Below are positions 18,399 to 28,300 of a stretch of 64,000 bases of DNA, one piece after another. A model generated the notes under the pieces. It had not been told where the DNA came from and searched no databases. It was given only the letters and a program-made list of their open reading frames with translations. The stretch covers positions 186,001 to 250,000 of the forward strand of contig JWIH01000017.1 in assembly GCA_000814665.1 (NCBI GenBank), written 5' to 3'. The DNA comes from Pseudoalteromonas flavipulchra NCIMB 2033 = ATCC BAA-314 (GTDB lineage: Bacteria; Pseudomonadota; Gammaproteobacteria; Enterobacterales; Alteromonadaceae). Position 1 is the first letter of the stretch. Each line of letters begins with the position of its first letter. The translations under genes and the position numbers were made by a program.

Positions 18399-18788
18399 TT
18401 AAGCTGAACTGTCCTCTGATACCAGCTCATACCTATACTTCCATTCGAAATAGGCAAGCATGATGACAAACATAGCTTCACAAACAATAAAAGCAATACC
18501 AATTAGACTTGCAACGTTAAAATACTGAACAACCACTCCAGCGCAGACTAGCGCCCAAAAAAGATTGCCGAACACTAAAAGCTGCAAATGTTTTATGTTC
18601 TTCGCTTTTTGAATGGCAAGGCTAAAAGAGTACACGCCATACAACAGATTTGATAATGCGATAAAGATAATGGTTTGTTCAGGTATATGATAGATCGCAC
18701 CAATCATTGAGTGGAAAAGCAATACGATTAATCCCACGGATATAGCCGCAATACAGTCAACCCAAATTATTTTACGCCGTATATCCAT
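18399..18788 (-). CDS. Small four-helix membrane protein, unknown function
   Basis: 129 residues with four hydrophobic segments (about 10-29, 38-57, 66-84, 91-111) and polar ends. No enzymatic motif is visible and I do not recognise a named family. Probably a conserved inner-membrane protein; flanked by the lipoprotein gene (convergent) and the response regulator gene (same strand, 140 bp away). Confidence 0.65.
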   Translation of the reverse strand: MDIRRKIIWVDCIAAISVGLIVLLFHSMIGAIYHIPEQTIIFIALSNLLYGVYSFSLAIQKAKNIKHLQLLVFGNLFWALVCAGVVVQYFNVASLIGIAFIVCEAMFVIMLAYFEWKYRYELVSEDSSA

Positions 18789-18928
18789 AGAATAAGCCTA
18801 ACACCACACCAAAAGGCACAACATACTCAGTTAAAGATCTATAAAGCATGAGCATAGCCAAGCTTTATGCGGTGCACTTATGGTCTGAATGCGAATATGC
18901 TTTCGCTCCTGCATATGGCTTTAGATAT

Positions 18929-19831
18929 TTATAGTGCTTTAATAAATACCGTACTTTGCTGCTTTTGGGCAACTGCAAGGGCACTATCTGCCATTTTTAT
19001 CAGCTCACTAAGCTCACTACTGCAGTGATTTTCAATATGAACTGCACCAATGCTAACGCTCACATGCGCACATATCGGAGAGGCAATATGGGGGATTTTT
19101 AACGCATTAACCGAGTCGTGCAACGCTTCTGCTATCTCATTAATTACATCGATATTATGCTGAGTTAGCACCAACGCAAAACGAGTACCATCAAAACGGC
19201 CAATAAATAGAGAACGTCGGGTTGCGCCTTCTTCTAGCGCTTTGGCGACCTTAAATAAACAATCATCACCGTGCATGTAGCCATAATGCTCATTAAACGT
19301 TTTAAAATAGTCCACCTCAACCAGCATAACGGTAAACGCACTGCCATCAGCTTTTGCGCTTTCTAATGCTGATTTCATCGCTTCATCTAGATATCTACGA
19401 TTGGGCAACTCCGTTAAACCATCGATAGAGGCTAGCTTTTCTAGCAGGTCATTTTTCTTTTTTATTGCTAAATGGTTTTTGATTCTGGCTTTTACAATCA
19501 AAGGGTTAAAGGGTTTAGTAATATAATCCACAGCCCCTAACTCCAAACCTCGTGCTTCATCTTTAAAGCTCACACTACCAGAGATCACGACAACGGGAAT
19601 ACCGTAAGTGCTCGCATCCTTTTTTAGGCACTCTAAAACAGAAAATCCAGCGCCGTCAGCCATTAACACATCCAAAATAATAAGGTCTGGTTTACTTGCT
19701 TTTAGTTCATCAATACATAACTTAGTGTCTGTGCTATGGGATAACCGATGGCCGTCACCTAATGTATTGCTTAGGACCATCTTATTTATTGGGTCATCAT
19801 CAATAATAAAAATGTGCTCAGCTTGCTGCAT
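18929..19831 (-). CDS. Response regulator with degenerate GGDEF domain
   Basis: 300 residues. An intact receiver domain (D11-D13 acidic pocket, phospho-acceptor D54 in LIILDVLM, K106 in ITKPFN) is followed by a GGDEF-fold domain from about 130 (ASIDGLTELPNRRYLDEA, VEVDYFKTFN, HGDD). The signature GGDEF is DGTRF (214-218), losing the catalytic acidic residues, so diguanylate cyclase activity is very unlikely; the domain probably acts as a binding or dimerisation module. It starts 9 bp after the hybrid kinase gene, implying a phosphorelay pair on one transcript. Confidence 0.88.
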   Translation of the reverse strand: MQQAEHIFIIDDDPINKMVLSNTLGDGHRLSHSTDTKLCIDELKASKPDLIILDVLMADGAGFSVLECLKKDASTYGIPVVVISGSVSFKDEARGLELGAVDYITKPFNPLIVKARIKNHLAIKKKNDLLEKLASIDGLTELPNRRYLDEAMKSALESAKADGSAFTVMLVEVDYFKTFNEHYGYMHGDDCLFKVAKALEEGATRRSLFIGRFDGTRFALVLTQHNIDVINEIAEALHDSVNALKIPHIASPICAHVSVSIGAVHIENHCSSELSELIKMADSALAVAQKQQSTVFIKAL

Positions 19832-19840
19832 CTTATGACG

Positions 19841-22800
19841 CTACCTTTTTAGCTCGATAAAGCACACCACCTGTGAAAGTGCATTTGTTAACACATCCAA
19901 GTCAGTGCGATTTGTTATTGTTGTGATCGTTTTGCTTTGCGTTTCAAGGTCTTTTGCAACTTTCGCTAGTCGCTTAAAGCCCAGACCTGCAGCAGCGCCC
20001 TTAATTCCGTGTGCTAACTCGAATAATGCTGAACCTTGCTCTATTTCAGCAACCTGTTCTAGGTAATCATGGCAAAGTTTAGCAAATTTATCTAACATTG
20101 TTTGCAAAAACGTTTCATTTTGCATCATTTGTGATAAAGCAAACTCATAATCAAAAAAGGCTTCTTCTGTTTTATCCGACTGGAAAATATTACTTGCCAA
20201 TGCCTTGCACGCCTGTGTGCTATTAATTGGTTTTACCAAATAATCATTCATGCCAACGGCTGTGGCTTTCGCCCGCTCTTCTTTGCTTGCATTGGCGGTC
20301 AAGGCGATAACGGGAAGCTCAGTTTCAGACCACACGGCTCTGATCTGCTTGGTCGCTTGATAGCCATCAATGTTTGGCATATGGATATCCATCAGGATGA
20401 TGTCGGGTTGCAGTGAGCGGCAAACTTCCTCAATATGTTCGGCGCTTTGTAGCCCTACGGTAGAAATACCATTCTGCTTCAACATATTTTCAGTAATATC
20501 TAAATTTAAGTTGTTATCGTCGACCACCAAGCAAAGCGCACCGGCAACCTGCATACACACGTTGTCGACGGTTTGCGTCATATGGGCAAATTCAGCAAGC
20601 CAAGTATAGGCTGATTGGTAAAACACACTTTGATTAAGCGCAATATGGTTACTTTGTTCAGGAAACTCCCCTTCACAATGCAGTAGTAATGCGGTATTTC
20701 CAGGTAGCGCATAAGCGGGGTCAAGCGCTGCTTCTGGTGGAATAACAACAATGGACTTGTCGAGCTGAGCATGCATCGCGTGCAATCGCTCAACAGATAA
20801 AGGTTCCGCAAGACCTGAAAAATAGCTTGGTAAGCTATGTGCTTCGGTGGTGAGACAGTAAACTTCTTTGTGACTATCCACAACTGGACAAGCGCCTTTA
20901 TCTAGCACCAATTCAAAGAAAAAGCAGCTTCCTTCGTTCGGGGTTGAGTTAACCGCAATATCGCCACCTAAGAGTGCAACTTCTTGCTTCACAATCGCAA
21001 GCCCCAAACCAATGCCTTCGTGACGACGTGTGAAGCTTTCATCACCTTGGGTAAATGCATCAAAAAGGTGTTCAATTTCTTGCGATTTGATCCCAACTCC
21101 AGTGTCCCAAACAGCAAACTTGATGGTTTGTTTTGCAGCTCTATCATTAGCTAACGTTACCTTCAAACCAACCTTACCATGATTGGTATACTTTACAGCG
21201 TTACCAAGTAGGTTTACTAAGATTTGCTTTACCTTATCTTCATCACTGTAAAGGTAAGGCCAAACTTGAGGGTCGACCTGTAACTCAAATTCCAAACCTT
21301 TTTGTATACATAAAGGCTTAATCAGTGATTCTATCGTGGTAAATACATGGCAGGTTTGAAATGTCTCGTATTGAATTGTGCCTTGATGACTTTCTACTTT
21401 GGCAAACTCTAAAATACTGTTGAGCATGGTAAGCAGCTCGTTTGCAGCCCCAGAAAGCTGCTGCAATTTTTTACTCTGAACTCGAGTCAGCGCCTCACTT
21501 TTGATCATATCCGCCAGACCTAATATGGCATTAATTGGCGTTCTAATTTCATGGCTGATATTCGCGATAAAGCGGCTTTTGGCAAGCGTTGCGCGCTCAG
21601 CATCTTGCTTCGCTAACAACAAACCAGTGATATTTTGAATATGGATCACGTAATACTTAGGACGCTTATTTTTATCCCAAACTAAAGAAATACTCAATTG
21701 TAACCAGCGGTGCTTACCCGACTGTGAAATCATGTGCTCAACGACTTTCTTTTGCTCTTTTAATAGCCCAGCCAAGACAGGCTTCAGCTCTTGCCAGTTT
21801 TGTTCATCAAACAAGCGTTCCAGCTGCTTTTCTCCCGTATTCTTATCAAGTGATAAGTAACGTTTGGCAGCCTTGTTCATCTCCAAAATTTTACCGCTGA
21901 TCGCAGCTAGAATAACGCCATTAGGTGCAAACTCAGTCGCTGCCCTAAAGTTTTCTTCAGAGTCTCTTAGGGCATTATATGCCTCTTGTGCGGCAGTAAT
22001 ATCTCTCGCAACCCCCAAACAACCGATGAGCTTTCCAGTTTCCGATTTTAATGGCGTGATAGTCAAAAAGTAGGTATTCGCCCCAAGGACAAAGTTAGTT
22101 GCCACTTGTTCTTGCGAGCGCTCCATCGCCGCTTCTTGCTCAAGTAATATGGTTAACCCAGATGTCACTTCAGGTTGTGTTTTCGCAACTAAATCCGACT
22201 TATCAACCCCCATAAACTCTTCAAACGCGCGATTACAGCCTATGAATGAACCGTCTATATTTTTGAAATAGATAATATCGGGCACAGAGTCAAGCACTGC
22301 ATTTAGCAAAGCAGCTTGACGCTCTTTTGCCTCAAAGCTTTGCTTTAATGCCTGTTGTTTACGCTTAATTTCGTCGTCTAGTTCTTGATTATGTTGCTTA
22401 AGGGCATGCATTAAGCGCGATTTTTGCTCCACCACCTGTTTGATTTGTATAAACCAAGGTTGCCATTCTGAGGGAATAGGATAGTTTAAAGTGGCTTGTG
22501 GTGTATGCTCTTGCAAAGATAGATAATTCACAAAATGCTTTAGAGGTCGGACAAATATTTGTCCGCTTAACCATACAATAGTCACAAAGGTAAAAAGAAT
22601 AAAAAACAGTAATAGTGCAAGTTCGAGCAAGATCTCCCGCTGTAGCGGAGCGGCAAACTGCTCATAGCTTTCATGATAGTTTAAACTAATAGGCTCTTTG
22701 GCGGGTTTTGCAATAAAGTGCAGTCCGTACTGCCAAGGTGCTGATGAGTTTACAAGCCCATCGTGGTCGTGATCATAGCGTTCCCCCGCGATAATCTCAT

Positions 22801-23536
22801 CACTTTGGTTTTTAAATTCCATCGTACCGTCTAAGGAGCCGATGTTTAACAACCACCTATCAATAATATCGCTATCATAGATCATCAATACATGAGCGTT
22901 ATCCACCGTTGATAGTTTCTTACCGAGCGCAAACATTTGTCTATCGAAAAACTTCACGGGTGGGCCAACGACTATATTGCCCAAGCTAAAGTCGGGTTCG
23001 AACTTACCTTGAACTAGCCGCGTGATAAAATGGCTGCTTGAGGCTTCTCGACGCTTAACATACGCAAAGCCGTCATCTTCTATGTATGCGACCGCATACA
23101 ATCCACCCTGCAACGCGAGCGCGGCATCAAAAGCGGTATTAAGCGACAGTACGGTTTGCCATCGTTTAGTGGCAAAAAGCGCTTCACTGACTTGCCCACG
23201 ACCAACAATCTCTCCACCATTGTTTGGTAACGCATGATAATAATGTTCAGGGTGTTGCTCTATATCTTCTAACCACTCTGGTGGCTTTTGAAAAGAAATG
23301 GGCTGCGCTAGGTTAACGGCGATGCTATCAAGAACGACATGTGCAGCATAAAACTCTTGTTTCAGCTGCTGAGAAACATATTCATACTGGCCAAAACGCA
23401 CTTTGTACTGGCGTTCGAGTTTAATTTGATAGAGATGGTAAGCTAAGACGAGGACAAGTAGGATGGGTATGATTACCGCCACTAAAATTCCCTTTCGGTA
23501 ACTTTTTAGTGGTAAAAATTCTTTTGTCGCATCCAT
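19841..23536 (-). CDS. Hybrid sensor histidine kinase with PAS, REC and HPt domains
   Basis: 1231 residues. Order: membrane helix 14-36, periplasmic sensor of about 260 residues (Cache-like by position, inferred), membrane helix near 305-330, coiled coil, two PAS domains (about 410-525 and 530-650, the first with SVPDIIYFKNIDG), HisKA with H662 in ISHEIRTPINAILG, HATPase (N box LLGNAVKYT, DTGVGI, GLGLAI), a receiver with D1050 (ILMDIHMP) and a C-terminal HPt with H1176 (AHGIKGAAAG). It can run a complete intramolecular phosphorelay; the downstream response regulator is its probable partner. The stimulus is unknown. Confidence 0.9.
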   Translation of the reverse strand: MDATKEFLPLKSYRKGILVAVIIPILLVLVLAYHLYQIKLERQYKVRFGQYEYVSQQLKQEFYAAHVVLDSIAVNLAQPISFQKPPEWLEDIEQHPEHYYHALPNNGGEIVGRGQVSEALFATKRWQTVLSLNTAFDAALALQGGLYAVAYIEDDGFAYVKRREASSSHFITRLVQGKFEPDFSLGNIVVGPPVKFFDRQMFALGKKLSTVDNAHVLMIYDSDIIDRWLLNIGSLDGTMEFKNQSDEIIAGERYDHDHDGLVNSSAPWQYGLHFIAKPAKEPISLNYHESYEQFAAPLQREILLELALLLFFILFTFVTIVWLSGQIFVRPLKHFVNYLSLQEHTPQATLNYPIPSEWQPWFIQIKQVVEQKSRLMHALKQHNQELDDEIKRKQQALKQSFEAKERQAALLNAVLDSVPDIIYFKNIDGSFIGCNRAFEEFMGVDKSDLVAKTQPEVTSGLTILLEQEAAMERSQEQVATNFVLGANTYFLTITPLKSETGKLIGCLGVARDITAAQEAYNALRDSEENFRAATEFAPNGVILAAISGKILEMNKAAKRYLSLDKNTGEKQLERLFDEQNWQELKPVLAGLLKEQKKVVEHMISQSGKHRWLQLSISLVWDKNKRPKYYVIHIQNITGLLLAKQDAERATLAKSRFIANISHEIRTPINAILGLADMIKSEALTRVQSKKLQQLSGAANELLTMLNSILEFAKVESHQGTIQYETFQTCHVFTTIESLIKPLCIQKGLEFELQVDPQVWPYLYSDEDKVKQILVNLLGNAVKYTNHGKVGLKVTLANDRAAKQTIKFAVWDTGVGIKSQEIEHLFDAFTQGDESFTRRHEGIGLGLAIVKQEVALLGGDIAVNSTPNEGSCFFFELVLDKGACPVVDSHKEVYCLTTEAHSLPSYFSGLAEPLSVERLHAMHAQLDKSIVVIPPEAALDPAYALPGNTALLLHCEGEFPEQSNHIALNQSVFYQSAYTWLAEFAHMTQTVDNVCMQVAGALCLVVDDNNLNLDITENMLKQNGISTVGLQSAEHIEEVCRSLQPDIILMDIHMPNIDGYQATKQIRAVWSETELPVIALTANASKEERAKATAVGMNDYLVKPINSTQACKALASNIFQSDKTEEAFFDYEFALSQMMQNETFLQTMLDKFAKLCHDYLEQVAEIEQGSALFELAHGIKGAAAGLGFKRLAKVAKDLETQSKTITTITNRTDLDVLTNALSQVVCFIELKR

Positions 23537-23604
23537 TTACTGGCTCGTTCCCGTTTGCACACAGTGTTAGCAAAAGAGTAACGAGCCAGTCGGCTCAAGG
23601 CAAG

Positions 23605-25005
23605 TTATAAATTTTCTTCAGCAAAACTTGCCAAGCGGCTTCGTACTACACCGTTTAAGTTAATGGTAGCGCTACCTTCAAAGTCTTTAAAGCGCTCGAC
23701 AATATAGGTTAACCCTGATGTCACAGGGGTGAGATAATTACTATCAATTTGGGCGAGGTTTCCCGTACAAATCAATTTAGTCCCTTCACCGCAGCGAGTG
23801 ATGATGGTTTTTAACTGTGATGCCGTTAAGTTTTGGCTCTCATCTAAAATAACGACCGCATTTTGAATGCTTCGGCCACGCATAAAATTCACCGATTTGA
23901 ACTGAATGTTCGCCTTTTCCATAATGTAGTTACGGCTAGTCACGGGGCTTTCATCGTGTTTGTGGAGCACTTCTAAGGTATCTGTGATGGCCGCAAGCCA
24001 AGGGGCCATTTTCTCTTCTTCCGTACCCGGTAAAAAGCCGATGCTCTCTGCAATTTCAGGCGTATTTCGCGTCACAATTACCTTATCGTAAATCCCTTTT
24101 TCGATGATCATTTCAAGCGCACTGGCAAGCGCCAATAAGGTTTTTCCGCACCCTGCTGGCCCGGTTAGTATCACCAGTTCAATGTCAGTATCAAGTAATG
24201 CATCCAGCGCCATACCTTGATTGATATTCTTCGGTTTCACTCCCCATGCTTGACGGTGCATCAAACGTTCAACGCCTAAGTCTTTTAATCGAATGTGTTC
24301 AGAATCGTAACCCACAACCCGAGCTGCGAAGTGATTAGTATCGTCTATCAGATACTCATTACAGAACACATCTGGTACGAGTGACTTTGGCACATCATGA
24401 ACCGTGTATCGCCCTTCCTGCTGCGTTTGACACTCACCAACATTTTGCCAAAAATCGCCTTCAACCTTTTTAAAGCCACTGGTTAACAGCGCAATGTCGT
24501 CAATCAGTTGATCGGTACGATAGTCTTCAACATACTTGAGTCCAGCACCTTTCGCTTTTAGTCGCATGTTGATGTCTTTGGTAACCAGCACCACTTTTTT
24601 GTCGCTGTACTGAGTTTGCAAATGTACCGCACAATTAATAATGCGGTGGTCATTTTCGTTGCCGGGTAACCCGGAGATGGAATCAGGAAACAGGTGATCG
24701 TTTACAATAATCAATTTACCTGAACTGGGCATTCGGTGACTTTTAATCCTCAATGTTGGTAGCGCTACCCCCTCTAGCATTTGCTCTGGTGTTGCATCGT
24801 GAAGCACATCATCTAACCCACGAATGGCAACTCTTGCGTCTCGGCTCACGTCACTCTTTCGATCTTTAATGTGATCGAGTTCTTCAAGGACAGTCATAGG
24901 AATAACAACATCGTGTTCTTGGAAGGAAAGGTAAGCGAGCGGTTCATGGAGAAGTACGTTGGTGTCGAGCACGTACACTTTATGGTCTTTGTCTTGTTTT
25001 ACCAT
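23605..25005 (-). CDS. PhoH-family ATPase with N-terminal PIN domain
   Basis: 466 residues from the ATG at 25005 (AGGA upstream; the longer in-frame extension has no ribosome site). Residues 6-140 form a PIN nuclease-like domain (YVLDTNVLLHEP, VLEELDHIKD, VTKDINMRLKA with conserved acidic residues). The C-terminal half is a PhoH ATPase: ILTGPAGCGKTLLALA (Walker A), VILDESQNLT (Walker B). PIN-PhoH proteins are thought to be RNA helicase/nucleases; the precise substrate is unknown. Single gene, divergent from rapA. Confidence 0.9.
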   Translation of the reverse strand: MVKQDKDHKVYVLDTNVLLHEPLAYLSFQEHDVVIPMTVLEELDHIKDRKSDVSRDARVAIRGLDDVLHDATPEQMLEGVALPTLRIKSHRMPSSGKLIIVNDHLFPDSISGLPGNENDHRIINCAVHLQTQYSDKKVVLVTKDINMRLKAKGAGLKYVEDYRTDQLIDDIALLTSGFKKVEGDFWQNVGECQTQQEGRYTVHDVPKSLVPDVFCNEYLIDDTNHFAARVVGYDSEHIRLKDLGVERLMHRQAWGVKPKNINQGMALDALLDTDIELVILTGPAGCGKTLLALASALEMIIEKGIYDKVIVTRNTPEIAESIGFLPGTEEEKMAPWLAAITDTLEVLHKHDESPVTSRNYIMEKANIQFKSVNFMRGRSIQNAVVILDESQNLTASQLKTIITRCGEGTKLICTGNLAQIDSNYLTPVTSGLTYIVERFKDFEGSATINLNGVVRSRLASFAEENL

Positions 25006-25036
25006 AGCGCATTCCTGTTGTTTACAGATTATTATG

Positions 25037-25082
25037 CTATACCCAATACACAACGCAGTGACCGATTATGTTTTGGGTATAG
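25037..25082. repeat. Perfect 10-bp inverted repeat upstream of phoH
   Basis: CTATACCCAA and TTGGGTATAG are separated by 26 bases in the phoH-rapA divergent region. It could be a small mobile remnant or an operator; no other copy was noticed in the window. Confidence 0.45.
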
Positions 25083-25299
25083 TTCAAGTTTAGTCTATTT
25101 GTCACAAAAGTCGCTTTTATGACAGTAGAAAATCCAACTTGCATATTGATAAAAAACAACTAGTTGGCGATTGCCATGCCAACTAGATAGAAAAAGCGCC
25201 AGCACTTGATAAATAAAGGCCTGAGTCACTGTTGTGTATTGAACAAACCGACATGAATAGGTAACATAGCCGCCTTTTTTCTGCATAGACGAGATAACC

Positions 25300-28197
25300 A
25301 TGAATTTTTCCTTAGGTCAGCGCTGGATCAGTGATACGGAATCAGATTTGGGATTGGGTACAATAGTGGCACTTGAGGGGCGTCAAGTGACTATTTTATT
25401 TCCCGCTAGCGGAGAAAACCGTGTTTACTCAGTACAGGAAGCACCTGTAACTCGAGTTGTATTCAACCCAGGCGATGTGATCCGCCATGTTGAAGAGTGG
25501 GAACTACGTGTTGACAGCGTGGAAGAGCAAAATGGACTATTTTGCTATCATGGTACTCGAGTTGATAATGAAGAAGAGACTTCATTCAAAGAGACCTTTC
25601 TTGATCACTTCCTCAAGTTCAATAAACCTCAAGATCGTCTATTTGCAGGCCAAATCGACCGTTTTGATCGCTACACGCTGCGCTATCAAACTTGGCAACA
25701 CCAGTTTGATAAAGAACAATCTCACCTTAAAGGGTTGATAGGTCAGCGCGCTAGCCTTATTCCGCACCAGCTTTATATTGCCGATGAAGTCGGTAAGCGC
25801 TTTGCACCTCGCGTACTTCTGTCTGATGAAGTAGGCCTAGGTAAAACCATTGAAGCGGGCATGATTTTACACCAGCAAATTCTCTCAGGTCGTGCCAACC
25901 GTGTGTTGATCGTGGTTCCTGAGAACTTACAACACCAATGGCTGGTAGAAATGCTACGCCGCTTTAACCTGCACTTTTCGATTTTTGACGAAGAGCGTTG
26001 TAGCGAAGCTTATGCAGATGCACCGAATGTATTCGAAACAGAGCAACTGGTACTGGTTAGCCTAGAGTTTATTACCAAAAAGCGCCGCTGGTTTGAGCAA
26101 GCCACACTCGCTGATTGGGATCTACTGATTGTCGATGAAGCGCACCACCTGACGGTCACAAAGGAAAAGCCAAGCACCGAATATCAACGTATTGCTGAGC
26201 TTTCTCAAGATATTCCTGGACTTATCTTATTGACTGCAACACCTGACCAACTGGGTCACCGCAGTCACTTTGCGCGTTTACAGCTACTCGATCCAGACCG
26301 CTTCTACGACTACGACGTGTTCGTTGAAGAAGAAAGTCATTATAAAGAAGTCGCAGAAGCCGCGAACAACTTACTGCAAGACAAAAAGTTAGACGCAAAA
26401 GAAGAGCAAACACTTTGTACACTGCTAAAAGAAACCGATATTTCTGAGCTACTTGCAAAGGCACAAAGTGGCGATAGCGACGCCAAAGCTGAAATCTTGT
26501 CTATGTTACTAGACCGTCATGGTACTGGCCGTATTCTATTTAGAAATAGCCGCAGTGGCATTGATGGCTACCCAAGTCGTTTGTTACATCAATACCCTGT
26601 ACCTTTACCAAAGCAATACAAAACAGCAATGTCGGTAATGGGCAACATTGGTGGTATTCAAAGTCCTGAATTTAACGCGATGCGTGCTTTGTTCCCTGAA
26701 AAAATCTTCCAAGAGTTCGAAGGTGAAGGAAGCAGCTGGGCGCAGTTTGACCCGCGCGTTGAGTGGTTGATTGCTAAATTAAAAGAGTTAAAGCACGAAA
26801 AAGTACTACTTATTTGTGCCAAAGCGGAAACCGCAATTAGCCTTGAACAAGTATTACGTGAGCGCGAAGCGATTAAAGCGGCGGTGTTCCACGAAGGCAT
26901 GTCTATCATTGAGCGTGACCGCGCGGCAGCGTTTTTTGCTGATGAATATGATAGCGCGCAAGTATTACTCTGCTCTGAAATTGGCTCTGAAGGTCGTAAC
27001 TTCCAGTTCTCACACCACTTGGTGCTATTTGACTTACCGCTTAACCCTGACTTACTTGAGCAACGTATTGGTCGTCTTGACCGCATTGGTCAAAAGCACG
27101 ACATCAATATTCACGTGCCGTACTTTGAAAGTACCGCACAAGAAGTATTACTACGTTGGTATCACGAGGGCTTAGATGCATTCGAAACCACCAGCACTAC
27201 GGGGCAAATGCTGTATAAGTCTTTTTCTGATGATTTGTTAGCGCTGATCGCTGAACACAACTGTGACGAAGACGAATTAGATCCTCTATTGGAGCAAGCC
27301 GCAAAAGAAAACGCACAGCTGCGCACAAAAATGGAGCAAGGTCGAGACCGCCTACTTGAGCTTCACTCAAGTGGTCAAGGTAAAACAGATAATATCGTTG
27401 CTGAACTTGAAGCACTTGATAACGACGTCATTTTGCCTGCGTTTATGATTAATGTGTTTGATACTTTTGGTGTTAACCAAGAAGACAAAGGCGAGAATAC
27501 GATTATTCTCAAACCTACCGAGCACATGCTTAACCCTTCTTTCCCTTGTTTGAAAGATGATGGCATCACAGTGACTTTTGACCGTAACACCTCACTGTCA
27601 CAAGAAGACGCGCATTTCATCAGCTGGGATCATCCCATGGTCAGCGGCGTGATGGATATGATCTGTAACGATGACTTTGGTTGTGCATCAGTGGCACTGC
27701 TTAAAAACAACAAGTTACCTGTCGGTACTTTCTTTGTTGAAATGATCTTCGTTGCAGAAGCTTCTGCACCTAAGTCTCTTCAAGTGGGCCGCTTTTTACC
27801 GCCAACGCCAATTCGCGTCCTAATGGATAAAGGTGGCAATGACTTAGCCCAAAACGTGGCGTTTGATGCATTCAATCAACAGCTTTCTGCCGTTGGCAGA
27901 CAAACCGGCAGTAAGCTGGTTAATGCGCTACAAAGTGCTATTCACCCGCTTATTACTCAAGCTGGCGATATTGCACAAACTCAACTTGAAAGCATTCAAG
28001 CCAGCGCGATGGATAAAATGCAAAAGCAATTAGGTGATGAGCAAGGTCGTTTGCAAGCACTTAAGGCTATCAATCCGAACATCCGTGACGAAGAAGTTCA
28101 AGTATTTGATAAACAAAGAGCTGAGCTGAGCACACACATTGAAAAAGCGCAGCTTAAGTTGGATGCGATTCGTTTAATTGTGGTTGCCAACCAGTAA
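25300..28197 (+). CDS. rapA: RNA polymerase-associated ATPase RapA
   Basis: 965 residues, the usual RapA/HepA length (about 968). The N-terminal MNFSLGQRWISDTESDLGLG and the two Tudor-like domains precede a Swi2/Snf2 ATPase core: SDEVGLGKTIEAGM (K182), DEAHH motif II, the third motif LLTATPDQLGH, and the C-terminal helicase motifs EIGSEGRNFQF and QRIGRLDRIGQ. RapA recycles RNA polymerase during transcription. It is followed by a terminator hairpin and rluA, as in E. coli. Confidence 0.96.
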   Translation: MNFSLGQRWISDTESDLGLGTIVALEGRQVTILFPASGENRVYSVQEAPVTRVVFNPGDVIRHVEEWELRVDSVEEQNGLFCYHGTRVDNEEETSFKETFLDHFLKFNKPQDRLFAGQIDRFDRYTLRYQTWQHQFDKEQSHLKGLIGQRASLIPHQLYIADEVGKRFAPRVLLSDEVGLGKTIEAGMILHQQILSGRANRVLIVVPENLQHQWLVEMLRRFNLHFSIFDEERCSEAYADAPNVFETEQLVLVSLEFITKKRRWFEQATLADWDLLIVDEAHHLTVTKEKPSTEYQRIAELSQDIPGLILLTATPDQLGHRSHFARLQLLDPDRFYDYDVFVEEESHYKEVAEAANNLLQDKKLDAKEEQTLCTLLKETDISELLAKAQSGDSDAKAEILSMLLDRHGTGRILFRNSRSGIDGYPSRLLHQYPVPLPKQYKTAMSVMGNIGGIQSPEFNAMRALFPEKIFQEFEGEGSSWAQFDPRVEWLIAKLKELKHEKVLLICAKAETAISLEQVLREREAIKAAVFHEGMSIIERDRAAAFFADEYDSAQVLLCSEIGSEGRNFQFSHHLVLFDLPLNPDLLEQRIGRLDRIGQKHDINIHVPYFESTAQEVLLRWYHEGLDAFETTSTTGQMLYKSFSDDLLALIAEHNCDEDELDPLLEQAAKENAQLRTKMEQGRDRLLELHSSGQGKTDNIVAELEALDNDVILPAFMINVFDTFGVNQEDKGENTIILKPTEHMLNPSFPCLKDDGITVTFDRNTSLSQEDAHFISWDHPMVSGVMDMICNDDFGCASVALLKNNKLPVGTFFVEMIFVAEASAPKSLQVGRFLPPTPIRVLMDKGGNDLAQNVAFDAFNQQLSAVGRQTGSKLVNALQSAIHPLITQAGDIAQTQLESIQASAMDKMQKQLGDEQGRLQALKAINPNIRDEEVQVFDKQRAELSTHIEKAQLKLDAIRLIVVANQ

Positions 28198-28210
28198 ACC
28201 TCCCATACCG

Positions 28211-28232
28211 AAAGAGAGCCTCAGCTCTCTTT
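28211..28232 (+). terminator. Terminator after rapA
   Basis: AAAGAGAGC and GCTCTCTTT form a 9-bp stem around a CTCA loop, directly downstream of rapA and upstream of rluA. Confidence 0.7.
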
Positions 28233-28300
28233 CTCGCTACCGCTCACTTAGCAACTCATATATAATACTCGGCTTCGTTCTGTTCATGCTGAGGCAGCTG

